Source: Oceanobacillus polygoni
GTDB taxonomy: Bacteria > Bacillota > Bacilli > Bacillales > Amphibacillaceae
Assembly (NCBI RefSeq): GCF_008304605.1
Contig: NZ_PIJY01000035.1
Span: 1-64,000, forward strand
DNA: 64,000 bases
Reading direction: 5' to 3'
Shown here piece after piece: positions 25,825-35,049 of this stretch (within the stretch, counting starts at the first letter, position 1; every line of letters begins with the position of its first letter). The position numbers and the translations under genes were made by a program. The notes beneath the pieces were generated by a model, which was not told the DNA's origin, ran no database searches, and worked only from the letters and a program-made list of their open reading frames with translations.

Positions 25825-26927
25825 AAAAGATGATTGGACTAATTAATTTGGATCATGAATACCATGTATTTAATGAGTTGACATATTTTCGGAATAGCGC
25901 ATCAATTCCTTTTGGCGGACGTTACCGGATGATTGATTTTACATTGTCTAATATGGTGAATTCGAATATTAATGAGGTCGCCATTTTTGCACGCAATAAA
26001 TACCGCTCTTTATTAGACCACTTAGGTACAGGGGAAAATTGGGATTTGGATCGAAGAAATGGAGGATTATTTATCCTTCCACCAGACTGGAATGACCCTT
26101 CTGACAGATCACAAGGGGATTTGCGATTCTTTCATAATAATCGTGACTATTTCCATCGTAGTCAATCTGACTATGTATTAATCAGTGGTAGCCAGTTTGT
26201 GTCAAATTCCGACTATAAAGATGCATTTAAGTATCATTTGGAGCAAGAAGCAGATGTGACTTTAATTACTACGGATGTAAAACAATTATTACCTGAGCAT
26301 TACCCATACTTTCGTGTTGAAGCAAATCAAAAAGGGCAGGTAACGGAAATTACGAATGATCAATCCAATTCAGAACTATTTACGGGCGTCTATATTATTA
26401 ACAAAGATTTATTAATGAAATTAGTAGATGAATGTATTGCTTACCACAAAGATAATTTCTTTGTATGCGGTGTGAAGGATAAGCTTGCTGATTTAAAGAT
26501 ACAGCGATATGAGCATTCCGGATATAGTGCTTTTATTAACTCAATCGAGAGTTTTTATCGACAGAATATGAATTTATTAGAAGAGGATAATTATCGTGAT
26601 TTATTTTTTGGAAATAATTTAATCCGGACAAAAATCTCAAGTAATCCACCGGTCAAATATCGTAAAGGCTCTGAGGTAAAACATTCCTTGTTAGCCAATG
26701 GATGTGTAGTGGATGGAAGAGTGGAGGAAAGTATTCTATTTCGTGGGGTTTCCGTTCATCCAGGTGCTACGGTGAAAAACTCGATCATTATGCAACGATG
26801 CACGATTGAGGAAGGTGTTCACCTAGAGAATGTCATCCTTGATAAGGACGTCCATGTATCAAAAGGCCAAAAAATAATTGGCTCCAAAGAAAAACCATAT
26901 GTCGTTGCCAAAAGACAGGTTATTTAA
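25821..26927 (+). CDS. glgD: Glucose-1-phosphate adenylyltransferase subunit GlgD
   Basis: A 368-residue paralogue of GlgC. It keeps the fold ([20 protein letters not shown]) but lacks the GGxGxRL loop that GlgC has at its N-terminus and has [11 protein letters not shown] in place of the [10 protein letters not shown] metal site. It is therefore expected to be a non-catalytic partner that tunes the GlgC/GlgD heterotetramer, as in other Bacillaceae. It overlaps glgC by four bases (ATGA). A dispersed repeat begins two bases after its stop. Confidence 0.93.
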   Translation: MKKMIGLINLDHEYHVFNELTYFRNSASIPFGGRYRMIDFTLSNMVNSNINEVAIFARNKYRSLLDHLGTGENWDLDRRNGGLFILPPDWNDPSDRSQGDLRFFHNNRDYFHRSQSDYVLISGSQFVSNSDYKDAFKYHLEQEADVTLITTDVKQLLPEHYPYFRVEANQKGQVTEITNDQSNSELFTGVYIINKDLLMKLVDECIAYHKDNFFVCGVKDKLADLKIQRYEHSGYSAFINSIESFYRQNMNLLEEDNYRDLFFGNNLIRTKISSNPPVKYRKGSEVKHSLLANGCVVDGRVEESILFRGVSVHPGATVKNSIIMQRCTIEEGVHLENVILDKDVHVSKGQKIIGSKEKPYVVAKRQVI

Positions 26928-26928
26928 A

Positions 26929-27111
26929 AGGCAAAAGCGTAAGCACCCGGTAAGCGACGTACGGACTGGACTGAACCGTAGGAGATAAAGGAAACACGGC
27001 GACCGTAGGGAGTCGATGTTGACTTATCGTACGGAGGTGAGGGAAGTCTCGCTAGTCGCTGGGTGCTGGAGCTGGACGTAGGCAAAAGCGTAAGCACCCG
27101 GTAAGCGACGT
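26929..27111 (+). repeat. Dispersed structured repeat, long copy with 32-bp direct repeats
   Basis: The element lies between glgD and glgA. A 32-base segment (26929-26960) is repeated exactly at 27080-27111, as if a second unit starts and is cut short. Inside, GCACCC (26943-26948) and AGCGAC (26953-26958) can pair with GTCGCT (27055-27060) and GGGTGC (27061-27066), closing a long hairpin. It is GC-richer than its surroundings and has no open frame of its own. A shorter copy lies at 19086-19162 on the other strand. Confidence 0.85.
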
Positions 27112-27161
27112 CTACAGGACATACCGATTGTCCTGTAGCTATCTTATCGATTGGATAAGAG
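27112..27161 (+). promoter_or_regulatory. Two hairpins in the glgA leader
   Basis: CTACAGGAC (27112-27120) pairs perfectly with GTCCTGTAG (27130-27138). Directly after, TCTTATC pairs with GATAAGA around a 5-base loop. Neither is followed by a clean T-run. They could be RNA-processing or stability elements between glgD and glgA. Confidence 0.5.
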
Positions 27162-27215
27162 TTAGGGCTATTTTTACGTAAAGAAATTTTTAAAAATAAA
27201 AGGAAGGTGAGAAAA

Positions 27216-28646
27216 ATGAGCAATATTTTATTTGTTGCCTCTGAATGTACCCCATTTATTAAAACTGGAGGATTAGCAGATGTGATGGGATCACTTCCAC
27301 AAGCGCTGAAAAGGGAGGCAAAGCAAGAGGTCCGAGTGATATTACCATTATATGATGAAATGGATGATATATGGAAAGACCAAATGGAGTATCTGACAAC
27401 CTTTGACGTGCAATTAGGCTGGCGAAAACAAGAAGCCCAACTATTTAAGTTAGAGTATGATCAAATTACGTATTATTTTATCGCCAATGACTATTATTTT
27501 ACAAGGAAGGGAATTTACGGCTATTACGATGATGGAGAGCGATTTGTTTTCTTTAGTCATGCTGTTATAGAATCGTTAAGGCATCTTGATTATCGTCCAG
27601 AAGTGCTTCATGCACATGATTGGCAGGCGGGAATTACTGTGGCACTTGCCAATATTATGAAGCCAATTGAAGAGATGAAAACAATCTTTACGATTCACAA
27701 CCTCAAATATCAAGGCGTTATGCCTCTACATATATTTGATGATTTCTTCAATCTTAGGAGAGAGCATATCGCTGGGATGGAATGGGATGGAATGCTCAAT
27801 TGTCTAAAGAGCGCCTTGTTCCATGCGGATAAAATTACGACCGTGAGTCCAAGCTATGCAGAGGAGATTAAGGATCCTTACTATGGTGAAGGTATTCACA
27901 CGATACTGCAGGAAAGGTCAGATGATCTTATTGGTGTACTCAATGGGATTGATACAAAAGAATACAATCCATCAACAGATCCGAATCTGTTTGTGAATTA
28001 TCGATCAGCACGATCAAAGAAAAGACAAAATCGAATCAAACTCGAAGAAGAAATCAGCCTTCCCTATAAAGATGGTACCCCATTGTACATTATTATTACC
28101 AGGCTAGTAGAACAAAAGGGGCTTTATCTTGTCCAGCATATTTTAGATGAATTTTTGGAGGAGGATGTGCATTTTGTCGTATTAGGAACTGGAGATCCAG
28201 AATTTGAAATCTATTTTGCAGATCTGGCTAATCGTTACCCGGATAAAGTAAAAGCGATTCTATCCTTTGATGAAGGGCTTGCTCGAAGACTTTATGCGAG
28301 TGCGGACTTTTTTATGATGCCATCTAAATTTGAACCATGTGGGTTATCACAGCTGATCGCTTTGCAGTATAAGACAGTTCCAATAGTTAGAGAGACTGGT
28401 GGACTTAAGGACTCGGTTTCATCTTATAATGAATGGACTGGTGAAGGAAATGGTTTTAGCTTTATGAATTATAATGCACATGACCTTTTAAATGTTTTAC
28501 ACTACTCGTTAACCATTTATGGGAATACAACAGAGTGGCAGAATTTATTGAAAAACGTAAATAAAAGTCAATTCAGCTGGAAAGAATCAGCACATCAATA
28601 TGCTGAAATTTATGCGAATCTCGTGCCGGAATCAATTTTGGGATAG
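27216..28646 (+). CDS. glgA: Glycogen synthase (ADP-glucose type)
   Basis: A 476-residue GT5 enzyme that extends alpha-1,4-glucan from ADP-glucose. The N-terminal KTGGLADVMGSLP (about 15-27) is the ADP-glucose-binding loop, LHAHDWQAG lies near 130, and the C-terminal SKFEPCGLSQL carries the conserved EPCG glutamate. The ATG at 27216 is behind AGGAAGGTGAG; the frame opens at 27207. The 288-base gap before it, which contains the repeat, is unusual in an otherwise overlapping operon. Confidence 0.96.
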   Translation: MSNILFVASECTPFIKTGGLADVMGSLPQALKREAKQEVRVILPLYDEMDDIWKDQMEYLTTFDVQLGWRKQEAQLFKLEYDQITYYFIANDYYFTRKGIYGYYDDGERFVFFSHAVIESLRHLDYRPEVLHAHDWQAGITVALANIMKPIEEMKTIFTIHNLKYQGVMPLHIFDDFFNLRREHIAGMEWDGMLNCLKSALFHADKITTVSPSYAEEIKDPYYGEGIHTILQERSDDLIGVLNGIDTKEYNPSTDPNLFVNYRSARSKKRQNRIKLEEEISLPYKDGTPLYIIITRLVEQKGLYLVQHILDEFLEEDVHFVVLGTGDPEFEIYFADLANRYPDKVKAILSFDEGLARRLYASADFFMMPSKFEPCGLSQLIALQYKTVPIVRETGGLKDSVSSYNEWTGEGNGFSFMNYNAHDLLNVLHYSLTIYGNTTEWQNLLKNVNKSQFSWKESAHQYAEIYANLVPESILG

Positions 28647-28658
28647 GGGGATGTTTCC

Positions 28659-31091
28659 TTGACGCAGTTAACGGTAGATACATTGAAACAGGAAATTTTA
28701 AGGAAGCTTATTTCCGATAAGGGAAGAGAAGTTAAGGAAGCGACATCCAAGGATATCTATTATGTGCTTGCATCGATTGTCAATGAAGAGATAAAACAGC
28801 AGTGGTTTCAGACGCGCAAAAACTATCGAGACGGCAAGAATAAAGAAGTCTATTATTTATCAATGGAATTTTTGATTGGCAGAATGCTTGCAAGTAATCT
28901 CTTAAATTGCGGCATGCTTGATACAGCGAAGGAAGCTTTGCGAGAGCTTGGCTTTGAGCCAGAAGATATTTTTTCAGAAGAGCATGATGCTGCATTAGGA
29001 AATGGCGGCTTAGGTCGTCTTGCTGCATGTTTCTTAGATTCATTGGCATCGTTAAACTTTCCAGGTCATGGTTACGGGATTCGTTATCGGTATGGATTAT
29101 TTGAACAGCGGATTATCCATGGGAACCAGGTTGAACTGCCAGACTATTGGTTGAAAAACCCATATCCGTGGGAAACGAGGAATGAGGAAGAAGCGGTTGT
29201 TATTCAATTCCATGGTGATGTACATATGTTTAAGAAAAATGATGGCTCACTTGAATTTGAATACCGAAACACAGATAAGGTGATGGCTGTTCCGTACGAT
29301 ATTCCAATCGTTGGTTATGAAAATGATACAGTTAATACGCTACGATTGTGGAGTGCAGAAGTTATTCATCAAAATAATGGTGATGGTTTACTGGAAGCGA
29401 GCAAGGAATATTATCATGATCTAGATCATCAGCATTCCATTGAACAAATTTCAGGATTTTTATATCCAGATGATTCTAGTTATGAGGGGAAAGAGCTACG
29501 TTTAAAGCAACAATATTTTCTAGTGTCATCCAGTATTCAGAACATCTTAAAGCACTTTAAACAAAATCATCACTTGCCACTTAGTCGTTTAGCGGAAAAA
29601 GTGGTCATCCAAATAAATGATACGCACCCAAGCTTAGCGATTCCAGAATTAATGCGAATTTTAATGGATGATGAGGGATTTAGCTGGGATAATGCGTGGG
29701 CGGTAACAACAAATGTGTTTGCTTATACGAATCATACGACATTGAGTGAGGCTTTAGAAACGTGGTCGGAAGAGATGATGCAAAATCTCTTACCACGAAT
29801 TTATATGATTATCGATGAAATCAATGAAAGGTTTTGTAAAGGAATCTGGTTTGACCATGAAGAGTTAAGGGATTCTATTTCTGAATTAGCGGTAATTGCG
29901 CATGGGCGCGTCCATATGGCACGACTTGCAATTGTTGGCAGTTTTAGCGTCAATGGTGTAGCACGCATTCATACGGAGATTTTAAAGAAAAAGGAAATGC
30001 GAAATTTCTATACCTTGTACCCAGAGAAGTTTAACAATAAGACGAATGGCATTACGCATCGTCGTTGGTTATTGCAGGCGAATCCCAAGCTTGCCGATTT
30101 GATAACAGACGTTATTGGTCCACAATGGGTGAAACGACCGAAGCAGCTGATCAGCTTGTTAAAGTACTCGAATGATAGTGCTTTGGTGGATAAATTCGAT
30201 CAGGTAAAGCACGAGAATAAGAAAGTGTTAGCGAATTATATTCATCAGCATTTAGGAATAACGGTGGATGAGCGATCGATTTTCGATGTACAAATCAAAA
30301 GGCTTCACGAATATAAGCGTCAGCTGTTAAATATTTTCCATGTTATTTATTTATATAATGAACTGAAAGATAACCCGAATCAGGATATTACGCCGCGAAC
30401 ATTTATTTTTGGGGCAAAAGCAGCTCCAAGCTACCATTTGGCGAAGGAAGTTATAAAATTAATTAATACGGTAGCATCAATCGTTAATTATGACCCAGAC
30501 GTAAGGGATCGATTAAAAGTTATTTTCTTGGAGAACTATAATGTTAGCTTAGCGGAAAAGATTATCCCAGCTGCTGATATTAGTGAACAGATTTCAACTG
30601 CGAGTAAGGAAGCATCTGGAACTGGGAACATGAAGATGATGATGAACGGCGCCTTGACACTTGGCACGATGGACGGAGCGAACATTGAAATCCATGATTT
30701 AGTCGGTGATCAGAATATGTTCATTTTTGGACTGACAGCCGATGAAGTGCTGCATTATTATCAGCATGGTGGCTATCATGCAAGAGATCTATATAATACG
30801 GACGATCGGATCAAACGAGTTTTAGATCAGTTGAATCAAGGAGAGTTCGGTGTGCATAATATCGAATTTAAGGATATTTATTACAATATTCTATACCACA
30901 ATGATCCGTATTTTGTGCTTAAGGACTTTGAACCATACTTAGAGGCACATGAGCTTATTGAACGGGCCTACCGGAACCGGAATACGTGGTTGAATATGAG
31001 TGTCACAAATATTGCCTACTCAGGGAAATTTTCTAGTGATCAGACAGTTCAGGAGTATGCAACAGAAATCTGGAAAATTAAAAAGGTATAG
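28659..31091 (+). CDS. glgP: Glycogen phosphorylase
   Basis: An 810-residue GT35 enzyme that releases glucose-1-phosphate from glycogen. GNGGLGRLAACFLDS (near 112) and IQINDTHPSLAIPELMR (near 323) are the usual motifs. EASGTGNMKMMMNGALTLGT near 660 contains the lysine that binds pyridoxal phosphate. The start is TTG at 28659 behind GGGGGA, 12 bases after glgA. As the last gene of the operon it supplies the breakdown arm together with divergent pulA. Confidence 0.96.
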   Translation: MTQLTVDTLKQEILRKLISDKGREVKEATSKDIYYVLASIVNEEIKQQWFQTRKNYRDGKNKEVYYLSMEFLIGRMLASNLLNCGMLDTAKEALRELGFEPEDIFSEEHDAALGNGGLGRLAACFLDSLASLNFPGHGYGIRYRYGLFEQRIIHGNQVELPDYWLKNPYPWETRNEEEAVVIQFHGDVHMFKKNDGSLEFEYRNTDKVMAVPYDIPIVGYENDTVNTLRLWSAEVIHQNNGDGLLEASKEYYHDLDHQHSIEQISGFLYPDDSSYEGKELRLKQQYFLVSSSIQNILKHFKQNHHLPLSRLAEKVVIQINDTHPSLAIPELMRILMDDEGFSWDNAWAVTTNVFAYTNHTTLSEALETWSEEMMQNLLPRIYMIIDEINERFCKGIWFDHEELRDSISELAVIAHGRVHMARLAIVGSFSVNGVARIHTEILKKKEMRNFYTLYPEKFNNKTNGITHRRWLLQANPKLADLITDVIGPQWVKRPKQLISLLKYSNDSALVDKFDQVKHENKKVLANYIHQHLGITVDERSIFDVQIKRLHEYKRQLLNIFHVIYLYNELKDNPNQDITPRTFIFGAKAAPSYHLAKEVIKLINTVASIVNYDPDVRDRLKVIFLENYNVSLAEKIIPAADISEQISTASKEASGTGNMKMMMNGALTLGTMDGANIEIHDLVGDQNMFIFGLTADEVLHYYQHGGYHARDLYNTDDRIKRVLDQLNQGEFGVHNIEFKDIYYNILYHNDPYFVLKDFEPYLEAHELIERAYRNRNTWLNMSVTNIAYSGKFSSDQTVQEYATEIWKIKKV

Positions 31092-31093
31092 AG

Positions 31094-31124
31094 AAACCGG
31101 GCTTAGGTGCCCGGTTTTCGTTTT
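31094..31124 (+). terminator. Terminator of the glg operon
   Basis: AAACCGGGC (31094-31102) pairs with GCCCGGTTT (31109-31117), followed by TCGTTTT. Confidence 0.9.
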
Positions 31125-31183
31125 ACTATGTCTCGCTATACCTAGAACACGATCCAAATAATCTAGCAAGCGATGGATTAGCT

Positions 31184-32398
31184 TTATGCTTCCACGTTGA
31201 CGGAGTTATTGTTTAGTACTGCATCATCAACCAATTGCTCGACCGTTTCAGCTGTGTATCCAAGCTCTGTTAAGATTTCTTTATTATGCTGACCAAGAAG
31301 TGGAGCAGGCTTCACAAGTTGTCCAGGTGTTTCGGAAAATTTGGCAGGGAATCCAAGTGTTTTCATGGAACCACCAATGGGATGTTCGTAATCCAAAATC
31401 ATGTCACGTGACTTGATCTGTTCGTTATTTAATGTTTGATCATAGGATAAGATTGGTCCAGATGGAATACCGTGTGTATCTAACAGGTCTAGCCAATAGT
31501 CACTCGATTCGGTCGTTAGAACCTGTTCCATTTCCGCTTCGAGCTCTGCTACATTTTCTGCACGTATGCTGTTCGTTAAAAAGCGTTGTTCTTCTATCCA
31601 TTCTGGCTTTTTCAAAACATGACGACATAAATTTTCCCATAGCTTTTGGTTTCCAGCTCCGATTAAGATAAATCCATCTTTCGTCTTAAAGCCTTGATAA
31701 GGCGCAGATACGCGGTGTGCGGTTCCGTTCCGACGTGCAACCTCACCTTTACCAAAGTAAGCAGCAGCCTCCCAAACCGTCCAGGCAAGTCCCGAGTCGA
31801 CGAGTGAAATGTCAATGTACTGACCTTTACCACCTTTTAAACGGTGAATGTAGGCGGTGAGTATCGATTGAATGGCGGTTTCAGCTGCAGCAATATCATG
31901 AATCGCAATTCCAACCTTAGCAGGATTTCCTGACTTTTCGCCAGTCATATCGATTAAACCAGAAAGACCCTGAGCCATAATATCAAATCCGCCCTTATTG
32001 CGATACGGGCCAGTTTGTCCATAACCAGAGATGGAACAGTAGATAAGATTTGGATTAATCTCTTTTAATGTATCATAATCAATGCTAAGTTTTTTCGTTA
32101 CACCGGGACGATAGTTTTCAACAAACACGTCTGCATCCTTAATGAGATCGTATAAAACATTTAGTCCTGCTTCGGTTTTTAAATTTACACACATGCCTCT
32201 TTTATTTCGGTTGACCATCATGTACATATAACTTTCTTCATTGATATATGGTCCCATTGAGCGTGTGTCATCGCCAACTGGATACTTCTCTACCTTTATA
32301 ACATCGGCACCCATGTCACCTAATACCATTGTGCAATATGGTCCTGCTAAAACCTGAGATAAGTCAACTACTTTCATGCCTTTTAATGCTTGTTCCAT
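31184..32398 (-). CDS. CaiB/BaiF class III CoA-transferase
   Basis: A 404-residue class III CoA-transferase. It opens with LKGMKVVDLSQVLAGPYCTM and has MGADVIKVEKYPVGDDTR, VENYRPGVTKKL and GGFDIMAQGLSGLIDMTG, all typical of the formyl-CoA/succinyl-CoA transferase group. It moves CoA between carboxylic acids, but the acid pair is not evident. It is the last gene of a six-gene run headed by the SAM riboswitch and metQNI, 36 bases after the hydroxy-acid oxidase and with its own AAGGAG site. The C-terminal QLVDDAVLNNNS resembles formyl-CoA-transferase-like relatives. Confidence 0.93.
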   Translation of the reverse strand: MEQALKGMKVVDLSQVLAGPYCTMVLGDMGADVIKVEKYPVGDDTRSMGPYINEESYMYMMVNRNKRGMCVNLKTEAGLNVLYDLIKDADVFVENYRPGVTKKLSIDYDTLKEINPNLIYCSISGYGQTGPYRNKGGFDIMAQGLSGLIDMTGEKSGNPAKVGIAIHDIAAAETAIQSILTAYIHRLKGGKGQYIDISLVDSGLAWTVWEAAAYFGKGEVARRNGTAHRVSAPYQGFKTKDGFILIGAGNQKLWENLCRHVLKKPEWIEEQRFLTNSIRAENVAELEAEMEQVLTTESSDYWLDLLDTHGIPSGPILSYDQTLNNEQIKSRDMILDYEHPIGGSMKTLGFPAKFSETPGQLVKPAPLLGQHNKEILTELGYTAETVEQLVDDAVLNNNSVNVEA

Positions 32399-32434
32399 TG
32401 GATGCCACTCCTTAAGTTTGTTTTTCTGTCGTTG

Positions 32435-33577
32435 CTAGCTTTTTACGATATGAATATTACGAGCTGCCTGTACATTAGCTGCTCCAGAAAGTGCGAGTGA
32501 GACCTTTGTTTCTTGAATGAAGTTTTCGAGTACTTTTTCGACACCAGTTTGTCCAGCGATGGCTAGCCCATATACGTAAGGTCTTCCGTATAATACCGCA
32601 TCGGCACCTAAGGCGAGTGCTTTGACAACATCAGCCCCGCGACGAATTCCACTATCAAGCAAAACAGGGATTTCTCTACCTACTTCTTTTGCAACCGCTG
32701 GAAGCGCATCGATACTGGAGATAACTCCGTCCAGCTGACGACCACCGTGATTGGAAACAATAATACCGTCAACACCACTTTCGATCGCAAGTCGAGCATC
32801 AGATGGATGTAAGACACCTTTTAATAAAATTGGAAGGGATGTGCGCTTTTTCAACTCGGCTACATGCTTCCAATTGAGTGTGGGATGATAAATATTTTGT
32901 AATATCTCTTGAATAACAGAGTCGTGATCATCATGTGCAAGTGTAGATAGGAAGACGTTATCCGTTATATAATTTGCCTTTCCATAACCTTCTCTAAGAG
33001 GTGAGAAACGGTTTCGCATATCCTCTTCTCGCCAGCCAAACATAAATGTGTCAATCGTCAAGACAATCGCTTCATAGCCTGCTTCTTCCGCACGTTTAAC
33101 CATGCTGTAGGAGATGTTTTCGTTATTTGACCAATAGAGTTGAAACCATTTTGGACTATTGCCAGAGGCTACAGCTACTTCCTCAATAGAGTAGCTAGAT
33201 ACTGTGCTTTGGATATATGGAACGTGGTATTTTGCGGCAGCTTTTGATACGGCAATTTCAGCATCCTCATGTGTTATTTTTAGCATTCCAACAGGTGCAA
33301 GTAGAAATGGGTGTGCATATGTACGGCCAAATAGTTCGATGCTCGTATCTACGACGGACACATCATTCAAATATTTAGGTACTATTGAATATTTGTCAAA
33401 GCTAGCGATGTTTTTTCTTAATGTTTCCTCACCACCTGCTCCAGAACGAGTGTACCCGAATGCAGCAGTATCAATTTTTTCTTTTGCAGCAGCTTCTAAT
33501 TCCTCTGCACTGAAAGGGAATACTTCAGATGAAACGATGTTTTCGATAAATGAATCATTCTTTTGTCCTGTTGTCAT
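32435..33577 (-). CDS. FMN-dependent alpha-hydroxy-acid oxidase
   Basis: A 380-residue TIM-barrel flavoenzyme of the glycolate oxidase/lactate oxidase/lactate monooxygenase family. PVGMLKITHEDAEIAVSKAA and YIQSTVSSYSIEEVA shape the FMN site, ILLKGVLHPSDARLAIESG contains the FMN-binding lysine, and IIVSNHGGRQLDG (about 275-285) holds the catalytic histidine and arginine. The chain is not fused to a cytochrome. It oxidises a 2-hydroxy acid to the 2-keto acid. Within a SAM-riboswitch operon a sulfur-containing hydroxy acid, such as the hydroxy analogue of methionine, is a reasonable but untested guess. It lies 14 bases downstream of the crotonase gene. Confidence 0.92.
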   Translation of the reverse strand: MTTGQKNDSFIENIVSSEVFPFSAEELEAAAKEKIDTAAFGYTRSGAGGEETLRKNIASFDKYSIVPKYLNDVSVVDTSIELFGRTYAHPFLLAPVGMLKITHEDAEIAVSKAAAKYHVPYIQSTVSSYSIEEVAVASGNSPKWFQLYWSNNENISYSMVKRAEEAGYEAIVLTIDTFMFGWREEDMRNRFSPLREGYGKANYITDNVFLSTLAHDDHDSVIQEILQNIYHPTLNWKHVAELKKRTSLPILLKGVLHPSDARLAIESGVDGIIVSNHGGRQLDGVISSIDALPAVAKEVGREIPVLLDSGIRRGADVVKALALGADAVLYGRPYVYGLAIAGQTGVEKVLENFIQETKVSLALSGAANVQAARNIHIVKS

Positions 33578-33591
33578 GCGTGCTCACACCT

Positions 33592-34368
33592 TTATAAGAA
33601 ATTTGGCTTTCTTTTTTCTAAGAATGCTTGGATACCTTCCGTATAATCATCCGAGCTATATGATTCGAGTATGAGATCTGAAATAGCATCCGTTTCTGCA
33701 TTTTCTCCATCGATAATAGCTTGAATGACTCGCTTAATGCCGGAGTTTGCTACCGGAGATTTTTTTAGGATTTGTTTGGCAAATGTCAATACGTCCTCCT
33801 CAATTTTTTCATGAGTACATACATAGTCAATTAAGCCAATTTCTTTTCCTTCTTCTGCGGTAATCAGCTTTGCTGTATACAGCAATTCTTTTGTTTTCGA
33901 AGGACCAATTAAATTAAATAGTCGTTTCGTACTTGTCAGATTATAAACAATGCCGATGTTTGCAGCAGTGATTCCTAATTTGCTTTCTGATGTTGCAAAT
34001 CGGAAATCGCATGCATTAGCAAGCTCTAGTCCACCGCCAATAGCAAGGGTTTGGATCATAGCAATTGTCGGCCTAGGAAAACGATATAACTTTTCAATTG
34101 CCCCAAGTGCAAAATCATTATATGATTTTGCCTTTTCCGCATGCAAACGAACTTCTAGAAACTCCGTAATATCAGCACCTGCAGAGAAGGCTGTTTCATC
34201 AACACCACGGACAATAAGAAGCTTTATAGCGTTATCCAGTTTGAGTTCATCCAGTAATTCTTCTAATCGTCGAAACATAGCGAGTGAAAAACAGTTCTTT
34301 TTTTCAGGTCGGTTGATGATAATGGATGCAATCGCACCATCCTTTTCAATATAAAGCTCATTTGACAT
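33592..34368 (-). CDS. Enoyl-CoA hydratase/isomerase family protein
   Basis: A 258-residue crotonase-fold protein. The oxyanion-hole segments are AFSAGADITEFLE (about 61-73) and IQTLAIGGGLELANACDF (about 103-120). The usual acidic residue of the second catalytic position appears to be replaced in SKLGITAANIGIVYNLTST, where hydratases carry an E-x-x-x-G, so the exact reaction is unclear. It begins 17 bases after metI with a GGAGG site and no terminator between, so it is co-transcribed with the methionine transporter. Confidence 0.9.
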   Translation of the reverse strand: MSNELYIEKDGAIASIIINRPEKKNCFSLAMFRRLEELLDELKLDNAIKLLIVRGVDETAFSAGADITEFLEVRLHAEKAKSYNDFALGAIEKLYRFPRPTIAMIQTLAIGGGLELANACDFRFATSESKLGITAANIGIVYNLTSTKRLFNLIGPSKTKELLYTAKLITAEEGKEIGLIDYVCTHEKIEEDVLTFAKQILKKSPVANSGIKRVIQAIIDGENAETDAISDLILESYSSDDYTEGIQAFLEKRKPNFL

Positions 34369-34385
34369 GCAAAAAACCTCCTATA

Positions 34386-35048
34386 CTAGTCTTTTTTCAA
34401 ACGTGCTGCCAGCCTGTTTCCAAGGGATTGTATTCCTTGAACGAGTATAATTAGAATAAAGACAGTAGCATACATGACATCTACTTCATATCGTAAATGT
34501 CCAAAACGATATGCAAGGTCTCCAAGTCCGCCTGCTCCGACGAGACCAGCCATTGCGGTAGCTCCAATTAGACTGACCGTTGCGATCGTTAAGCCTAAAA
34601 TAATCGATGGGCGTGCTTCTCGCAGCATCACATTCCAGATAATTTGTCTTGTTTTAACTCCCATTGCTTTATAAGCTTCAATTACACCATTATCAACCTC
34701 TAGCAAAGAAGTTTCTAATAATCTAGCAATATATGGTGCGGTGTAAATAACGAGCGGGACGATGACACCTTGAACACCAATCGTTGTTCCTACCAGGAAT
34801 TTTGTAAATGGTAAAATAAAGAACAATAGAATAATAAATGGAATCGAACGGACTACATTTATTACTAAATTGAGTAGTTGGTAGATGACTTTATTTGCCA
34901 GTGCTTGACCGGGACGTGTAAGTACTACGAGAATTCCTAATGGAACTCCAATTAATATTGCAAAAAATAGCGAAATGATTACCATCTGGAATGTTTCAAT
35001 AACAGACTCCCCGATAATAGGTAACCAATTTTGGATAAATGCTTCCAT
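34386..35048 (-). CDS. metI: Methionine ABC transporter permease
   Basis: A 220-residue membrane protein with five helices and the binding-protein-dependent transport EAA loop (EAYKAMGVKTRQIIWNVML, near 125). GATAMAGLVGAGGLGDLAYR near 165 is typical of MetI. The start at 35048 is chosen for its GGAGGGAG site, located inside the end of metN; only one base separates the metN stop from this ATG, so the two are translationally coupled. Confidence 0.93.
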   Translation of the reverse strand: MEAFIQNWLPIIGESVIETFQMVIISLFFAILIGVPLGILVVLTRPGQALANKVIYQLLNLVINVVRSIPFIILLFFILPFTKFLVGTTIGVQGVIVPLVIYTAPYIARLLETSLLEVDNGVIEAYKAMGVKTRQIIWNVMLREARPSIILGLTIATVSLIGATAMAGLVGAGGLGDLAYRFGHLRYEVDVMYATVFILIILVQGIQSLGNRLAARLKKD

Positions 35049-35049
35049 G

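Noticed and set aside
26924-27223. Minus-strand frame of 99 residues over the dispersed repeat, as a possible transposase
   Set aside because: No transposase motifs, no ribosome-binding site and no terminal inverted repeats; the frame is open only because the element is GC-rich.
33204-33674. Plus-strand frame of 156 residues
   Set aside because: Antisense to the hydroxy-acid oxidase and crotonase genes, which have clear motifs; it is a codon shadow.
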